DNA of 64,000 bases from Anisakis pegreffii (taxonomy: Eukaryota > Nematoda > Chromadorea > Rhabditida > Anisakidae), in assembly GCA_035041965.1 (NCBI GenBank), contig JAPYMA010002585.1:1-64000 (forward strand), given 5' to 3'. Numbering within the stretch: position 1 is the stretch's first letter; each line of letters opens with the position of its first letter. Both the position numbers and the translations under genes were made by a program. Below are positions 57,690 to 64,000 of the stretch, in pieces. The notes under the pieces were generated by a model. It did no database searches, was not told the origin of the DNA, and saw only the letters and a program-made list of their open reading frames with translations.

Positions 57690-59118
57690 ATGCTTCGAGG
57701 CAGGTCTGGTGGCGGCGACGGTAGTACGACGGCTAATGGAACCACTTTTGGAACTTATTTAACAGTTCCAGCCAGATCACAGGTGATTTATATGGCCGCA
57801 TCAATTAGAGCAGTTGATTAGAGCGCTAATTGCGTGTTGTTGACGTGATGAAATGAAGTTATGAGATTGAAATTGAAACGTGAGGTAGAGGCCTTGTGAA
57901 AACGTACGTGGAATGAAAAATAAATGTTTCAGTTGAGGCGTTGCAGCTCACTGCAGTTGCCATTGCACACCAACAAAGTAGCAATGGCCGCAGAGACATC
58001 GTACGATTCGGCACGACTCTATGCCTCCTACGAACTGGCGAATGCCGCCGCGACGATGCCTAAAGACGACAACAATTACTCGTCGTCAACGTTGAGCATC
58101 TGCGCGAGTTCGTTGAGTATAGCCGTGATCGGTCACGCCGAAAGTGCCATCAATCTGTACACGATGATGGCCAGATACAGGCTCGTTTAAGCCTGAAAAT
58201 AAGCTTTATCATGCGAATGCAAATAATATTCCAGTAATAATATTATTATTTTATTTGCTATGATAATATTGCAACGTAATCTAACGTTTAGGTGTTGTTG
58301 TGGTATGTGCCGTTTGAGGATCGCATCGCTCGTGGTCGCCTTCATGTGCGTATCGCTATCAGTTATTGGTCAGCAGTTCAAATTTCACATTCATTCAAAA
58401 TCATCCACATCTCTTGATAAAATCTGTCGACAACTCACTTCAGTGAAAAACGCTCCTTTTATTTCATCTAAGACCAATGATGGTGGCTACCAGTCAAATA
58501 ATGAAATCGATAATTATATATCAGAAATAATAATAATAATAATAATAATAGCACTAGTCATAGTAATGAAAGAAAGCGCATTTAATACTTGAGTTACACC
58601 AAAAATTGTTAACAAGCTAGTGTGAATTTAGTTTTGGCCTTGTACTGGTACTACAAGGCGACACTATCCGAAGAGCAACAACGCCTATTGAGCGTACCAA
58701 TAATTGTGGTGGCTCTCTATCAAGTAATCGCCAGTGCCTCCTTATTAACGGGACTTTTGACGGAGTGGCATTGGCTGCTCATACCGTTCCATATCAGCTG
58801 CGTAAGTATAAGCCAAGCTTCATTCTGATGTGAGAATCATAATAATAACAATCAAAAATTGAAAATTGTGATCGTAATAATGATTTAATTTTTCAGATAG
58901 TCTGCATGATGAGTGCGATGGGTATCGGCATGATTTTGCTGGTGTCGGCAGATCGCGCTCTGACGCAACTCTATCCCGTATTTGCAGCACTCTCGATGGC
59001 GTTGGTGGCCGTTTACTTGTGGTTTTTGGTGATCTCGTGTATGAGTTTCGTGTTGCTAAGAGACAAGAAACGAGTTTTAACGTATCTTTTTACCATATTA
59101 TTTCATTATTATAGATAA
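57690..59118 (+). CDS. Multi-pass membrane protein, four or more TM segments (5 exons)
   Basis: Exons: 57690-57782, 57933 to about 58180, 58292 to about 58375, 58621-58801 and 58897-59118. With those choices the protein is 275 residues. The N-terminus is MLRGRSGGGDGSTTANGTTF and looks cytosolic. Hydrophobic segments include RIASLVVAFMCVSLSVIG with NLVLALYWYY, LSVPIIVVALYQVIASASLL, WLLIPFHISC with IVCMMSAMGIGMILLV, and YPVFAALSMALVAVYLWFLV. I do not recognise the family. The exon 2 donor is uncertain: a GC donor at 58181 or a GT at 58157 both keep phase. The exon 3 donor (CAGCA|GTTCAA) is weak. The exon 1 donor GTGATT, exon 4 GTAAGT and exon 5 acceptor TTTTTCAG are good. The coding end may instead splice at AAACGA|GTTTTA into 60412 onward. 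Confidence 0.75.
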
Positions 59119-59213
59119 TTCAGTTTATGTATAGTTCATAATTTTGATTCAGTTAGTTAATACAGTTAATGTTAATACGGTTAAGTTAATTTAGCACTTA
59201 ATGAATTCAGGTA

Positions 59214-59275
59214 AAAATAAAATACAATACAATTAACATGGTTAACTGTATTCTAATGAATACAGTTAATTGTAT
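59214..59275. repeat. Nested AT-rich inverted repeats
   Basis: TTAACTGTATTC (59242-59253) and GAATACAGTTAA (59258-59269) form a perfect 12-bp stem. Flanking AATACAATT-like and AATTGTATT-like words extend the symmetry. It lies just downstream of the membrane-protein gene. A second stem-loop (CAATTAGCTG with CAGCTAATTG) is at about 59479-59507. Confidence 0.7.
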
Positions 59276-59564
59276 TTTATTAACTATTATATTTCTACGT
59301 CTAATGGCTGTCTGTATATGATCCAGCAATACGTTCGTATAATTTGTTTTCAGGTGTGATTTAGCTTTTGTTGAAAACCACGCGAATGCGGGTACATTGG
59401 AACGAGTGAACAGCTCACATTTTTGACGCACGCACAAGATTCGATGGATCGATGGCTATTCACATGAATCGTGAATTCAATTAGCTGTCTTTGAAGGCAG
59501 CTAATTGAATGTATGCTTATTGATATAGATAAATATGAATGTACTCATTGTATATATAAATATG

Positions 59565-59570
59565 AATAAA
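59565..59570 (+). terminator. Poly(A) signal AATAAA
   Basis: AATAAA lies 447 bases after the membrane-protein stop, within AATAAATAAAAA. Confidence 0.4.
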
Positions 59571-59853
59571 TAAAAATTGTATTTGTGCTTGTTATGAGTT
59601 ATTATTTTCGATGGATGTGTTGATTTCACATTTTATTTTTAGAAAGAATTCACTTTTTATTATTGATCCTGGTGATGGTTATTATATGTGCGCAGTATCG
59701 GTTTTAATCAGTTAATCAGTTGATCTGATCTGAGCTCTATCAAAATATTCACAGTACAGTTGAGACAACTCTGATCGTATTGGTGGCGATAGTTTTGATC
59801 AAGTAATTGATAGAATAGTGCAAGTGCAATCCAAAAAAAGTGAACTCTATCGA

Positions 59854-59932
59854 TTTTGATAAGTTTTGCCGCGCAATCGTATTGTTGATCGCAGTTTTGA
59901 TAAGTTTTGCCGCGCAATCGCGTTGTTGATCA
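59854..59932. repeat. Tandem 41-bp duplication
   Basis: The block beginning TTTTGATAAGTTTTGCCGCG occurs at 59854 and again at 59895, with a few differences toward its end. Confidence 0.85.
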
Positions 59933-60411
59933 AATGTTTTTTGATGATTGGGTATAAAAGAGTATCGATATTTCGAGAGTGATTCATTTATCAGTCAGTG
60001 ATTGTCGTGTGAGGTTGGTCTGGTTGGTTCGTAGTTGATATGTATACGAAAGGCGATTGTTCGGTTATGAATTTTGGGTAGTGGTGTGCGGTTAGTTGAT
60101 GGGTTGGGTTGGTTCATGGGTGATCGGGTGCTACGCGTCGCTACTATCATCTTATTTGGTGGTTGGGTGATGTGGATAGTGGATTAAGGGCGACTGTTCA
60201 TTTACGAATGTTGAGTATTCGTATGCGGTTGTTATTGGTCGGGGTTGTTGAGGGTTGGTGGTTGGGTGGTGTGTATAGCTTGATAGGGGTTGTGTATGGA
60301 TGCGATGAGTTGATCGAGAGAGACGTGATATTTATACGTGACGTTAATGTTTTAAGTTGCGTTATGCTGAGTGGTCGAGATTATATTCTGAATTGTACTC
60401 AGTGAATCGGT

Positions 60412-61041
60412 TATATTCTGAATTGTATTCAGCGCATCGAGCGGAGGGATCGACTGCCCACGGTATCGGGCCAACGATGACCGCAATTCAAAAGAGGACA
60501 ACGAGCAGACGGGATGCGGCGATAACTTATGGATTGGGATATGGAAGAAGAAACGGTGGCCAAAAATGGAGCAACATGGCAATTCAAGGAATATGGCGGT
60601 CCAGTGGCGATTCAAAGAAGTTCTTCAGCCATGGTTCCGTTGGACAATCAAGGATTGGGCGGACATTAGAGAAGGTGAGTATATGTGTCAGTTATTGGTG
60701 ACGATTCACTTTTCAATTAATAATCGAAATCATTTCCGAAGTTGCGGATGGGTCGACGAACCGAAGGCACCTGTGGTGCGATGGGTGTATGGAGGGAAGA
60801 GGTCGCGGGCCGATGGCAGAGACGAAGAGGATCTACAGCCCTACAAGAGGGCGAAAACAAGAAAGGTCGAATCATCAGCCCACGGGATCGGGCCAGAATC
60901 ACGATGATCTTCAGCCCATGGTATCGGGCGAGTGTGGACAGCGATCAAACGACGAATCAACAAAAAACGACAAAAATATCAACAAGAATAGCAACAATAT
61001 CGACTATCAACAAAAATATCACCAAGGAAACTGGCCAGTTT
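60412..61041 (+). CDS. Possible two-exon coding segment, frame unresolved
   Basis: This block is much GC-richer than its surroundings. A strong donor GAGAAG|GTGAGT at 60675 and an acceptor TTTCCGAAG near 60739 would define a 65-base intron. Several frames stay open. One joined reading ends in a Gln/Asn-rich tail (QQKYHQGNWPV, stop at 61041). Another frame in the first exon reads DMEEETVAKNGATWQFKEYG and ends GLGGH-stop. Three related words (CCCACGGTATCGGGC and variants) recur at about 60458, 60870 and 60916. It may be the 3' end of the upstream membrane-protein gene, a separate gene, or a repeat. I recognise no family. Confidence 0.35.
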
Positions 61042-61810
61042 AAAAGCTTTTTCAATTTATCATTTTTAAACTTTATTTTCATTACATTAGGGAAATAATA
61101 AATGAGTGGTGGTTGAGTAACCACACTTTTCAATTATTTCTTTTCACTTTCTTTCATATTAGGGAATTGGAAAATAAAAGTGACGTGTGGTCGGTGACCA
61201 CTTTTTGCATTATTTATTTATTTATTTATTTATTCGTTTAATTGATTGTATGTATTGTTATATATGACGGTATATGACAAAGTGTAATGTAATATTATTG
61301 TGATATCGTATTGAGTTTTAATATGTATTATCATAAGCGAGAACTTATTTTCGCATCGCAATGCTTTAAGTGGGGGGATTTTTAGGGCGCGTTGATTTTA
61401 TTATTATTGTTGCGAGTATTAATCGTGTTATTGATATTATGATTGAATAGTGTTATTATTATAAAATTATTGTTGTGTATTAATGTAATGTAATTTGTCA
61501 TATACCGATTAGCATGATAGAGGGGGGGGGACTTCACTATTATTTTAGTCCAGGGGCTTTCGTGGTACTCCAGAACCTATGTTACACATCCGGGAAGGGG
61601 GTTTGGTTGGGACTGGGATTCCTTAATTTACTTATTATTAAAAAATTAAACTAAAAAATCAAAATTAATTCATCATCAAACGCGGGATAGTGTGGTGGGG
61701 GGTTGGTTTTGTGAATTTTGTTGTTAATTAATTGTGCATTCATTTTTATTGTATTGTTTATTTATTCATCCACATTTAAATATTAGAATGATTTGTGAAT
61801 ATTATTATGC

Positions 61811-61838
61811 TTATTATTATTATTATTATTATTATTAT
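61811..61838. repeat. (TTA)n microsatellite
   Basis: About nine ATT/TTA units. Confidence 0.9.
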
Positions 61839-61917
61839 GTGTTATTTATTTATTTGTTTGTTCATTGATATCGTTATGATAATTGTTATCGTTGATTTTT
61901 TTGTGTGTGTTGGGTAG

Positions 61918-61991
61918 GGCGACGGAGCGATGCGGCACGTGGCGACCCGCTTAACTCCCGAGCCAGAGGCAGGGACTTGCACTCAACCTAG
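61918..61991. other. GC-rich 74-base block: lone exon or 5S-rRNA-like fragment
   Basis: The block is about twice as GC-rich as its flanks. On + it is bounded by TTGGGTAG and a good donor CCTAG|GTAAGC and is open in one frame (GDGAMRHVATRLTPEPEAGT). On the minus strand, CTCGGGAGTTAAGCGGGTCG resembles the eukaryotic 5S rRNA stretch with AAGCTAAGCAGGGTCG, and GTTGAGTGCA lies upstream at the 5S-like spacing. The 3' half of 5S is not visible. Neither reading is proved. Confidence 0.35.
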
Positions 61992-62180
61992 GTAAGCACA
62001 CATCCCACCCAATTCATAAAAATAAATCTTTTTTCATCTCTGATCACCCCGACCCACCCAACTGGACTTGCACGCGCGCTGGACTCGGACATTAAACAAT
62101 ACCAGCTTGAAGCTTTTCGTGTTGACTCAAGCTGGCATTTGTGACTGGACTATTGCTTGATTCAATTGAGCTTAGCCTTG

Positions 62181-62320
62181 GATTGACACTGTCTCACATG
62201 ACTTGACACTATCTCACATGACTTGACACTATCTCACATGACATGACACTATCTCACATGACATGACACTATCTCACATGACATGACACTATCTCACATG
62301 ACATGACACTATCTCACATG
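62181..62320. repeat. 20-bp minisatellite, 7 copies
   Basis: Seven exact-length units of AC(T/A)TGACACTATCTCACATG, the first slightly diverged. The third base alternates T to A part way through the array. Confidence 0.97.
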
Positions 62321-62739
62321 ACTCAGTCTTACTACATCTTCAAATTCAATTCATTCAGTGTAATTAGAATTGATAAATCTTGGCATAGCATGTGTTGAGT
62401 GTAAGATGAGTTAACTAGATGGCCAAATAGATTGACTGATTACAACGAGTCTGATTCAACTGTAAGCTTATGCGATTTGACTTGACTTCGTGGAATCTGG
62501 ACTGAGTTCACATGATAAGGGCATCTTACGTAATCTTCACATCATCTCAATTATCGGTTGGAATGTGTGTTTGAGTTTGAGTTAAGTTCGTTTCACATTT
62601 CACAATTGGACTTGTTAATAGGACGAGGGAATCGAGGCATCCTATACACAGTAACGCCTTACCCAGTGATACATATACCAAACTGAATTGTGGACGGAGG
62701 GCGAAAATTTTTGGCTCTCACAAAAAACGCGGGATATTG

Positions 62740-64000
62740 TCTTAAGACCTTGGTCGAGAAAAAACCACAGGTAGCTACCTCTGGTATAAAATTTTGAAAA
62801 TTGAAAAATATTTTTGGCCATAAATACCTAACCACATGAGATCGAGGCCTCATATTTGAATGGTAGGTAGTACTGGGGAAGATCTTCTCTTTGATGATGA
62901 TAGCTCGAAAAAAATTTTTCGAAAATTTTCACAATTCAAAGACTCATAGCGGCGCCTAGGCTGCTTATGGTGACGCGTCCTTTTAACTGCGTATACTACT
63001 GGGCCTTATCTTCATTTCTAACCACTCACTGCCTGGGTTCGAGTTCAAAGCCAAATCCGAAAAAAAACCACGACCCCCTATACGTGGTGAAAATTTTGAA
63101 AATTTTCGAAAAGTTTTTTTGCCATATCTCCTTAAGCAGTCAAGCGCCAGGCTTCATATTTAAATGTTGGACAGTACTAGGTAAGGCGCTACTGTGGGAT
63201 ATGATAACTCGAAAAAAATTTTTCGAAAATTTTTAAAATTCAAACGCTCATAACTAGGTAACGGCTAATTATTGAGAGGTGTCCTTGAACATGCATGCAC
63301 AACAGACACGCCTCTTACTATCTACTATCTTAAAACCTGGAATTGCCGTCAAAGTTGTTTCGCGAAAAATCCATGACCCCCTATACGTGGTGCAAATTTT
63401 GAAAATTTTCGAAAATATTTTTGGCCATATCTAAGCAGCCGCTTGAGATCCAGCACTCATATTTAAACTGTAACTAGTACTAGGTAAGATCTTCATTCCA
63501 ATGCAGTTATCTCGAAAAAAATTTTTCGAAAATTTTTAAAATTCAAACGCTCATAACTAGGTAACGGCTAATTATTGAGAGGTGTCCTTGAACATGCATG
63601 CACAACAGACACGCCTCTTACTATCTACTATCTTAAAACCTGGAATTGCCGTCAAAGTTGTTTCGCGAAAAATCCATGACCCCCTATACGTGGTGCAAAT
63701 TTTGAAAATTTTCGAAAATATTTTTGGCCATATCTAAGCAGCCGCTTGAGATCCAGCACTCATATTTAAACTGTAACTAGTACTAGGTAAGATCTTCATT
63801 CCAATGCAGTTATCTCGAAAAAAATTTTTTCGAAAATTTTAAAAATTCAAACGCTCATAACTAGGTAACGGCTAATTATTGAGAGGTGTCCTTGAACATG
63901 CATGCACAACAGACACGCCTCTTACTATCTACTATCTTAAAACCTGGAATTGCCGTCAAAGTTGTTTCGCGAAAAATCCATGACCCCCTATACGTGGTGC
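62740..64000. repeat. 303-304-bp satellite array, truncated by window end
   Basis: CCATGACCCCCTATACGTGG begins at 63371, 63674 and 63978, giving periods of 303 and 304. These last units are almost identical. Two earlier units (about 62740-63070 and 63070-63370) are clearly diverged but share the CGAAAAAAATTTTTCG palindrome and the GGCCATA word. Each unit has two AT-rich dyad blocks. Open frames here are satellite translations. Confidence 0.95.

Noticed and set aside
62967..63236. 89-codon open frame at the window end
   Set aside because: It is a translation of diverged satellite units.

Overview
This is eukaryotic (animal) nuclear DNA: AT-rich, gene-sparse, with spliced genes whose exons are joined by GT..AG introns, and large tracts of tri- and tetranucleotide microsatellite. 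The organism is most likely a nematode. The largest gene is a PAX6 orthologue whose paired domain has the nematode VAB-3 wording (Cys after SKIL, then [20 protein letters not shown]). I cannot name the species. All recognised genes are on the + strand. Exon coordinates were read by eye from splice sites and reading-phase continuity.

Layout. (1) 1-4300: a small secreted gene with a signal-peptide exon, cysteine-rich exons and four LDL-receptor class A (LDLa) modules, mostly one module per phase-1 exon, followed by an AATAAA. (2) 4301-16440: about 12 kb with no gene I can support. (3) 16440-47710: the PAX6/vab-3 gene. A TATA-like box and a tiny 16-nt first coding exon lie 9.8 kb upstream of the paired-domain exon. 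The homeodomain is split over three exons 11.8 kb further on, and a Ser/Pro/Gly-rich C-terminal region covers four more exons. The predicted protein is 521 residues. Its introns hold long (TA)n tracts, (ATCC)n, (TAGA)n, (CAG)n and similar repeats. (4) 50192-53368: an eight-exon gene for a 470-residue SAM-domain protein resembling human C19orf47. One intron carries a complete foldback (MITE-like) element. (5) 57690-59118: a five-exon gene for a protein with four or more membrane segments. (6) 60400-62000: GC-richer, possibly coding segments of unresolved frame, plus a short segment that is either an isolated exon or a 5S-rRNA-like fragment. (7) 62181-64000: a 20-bp minisatellite, then the start of a satellite array with a 303-bp period that runs off the window.

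The genes do not form a pathway. The strongest points for follow-up are the remote PAX6 first exon, a 17-bp tandem duplication of the splice acceptor inside the homeodomain whose upstream copy would cause a premature stop, an LDLa module that lacks both partners of one disulfide, the intronic foldback element, and the satellite boundary.
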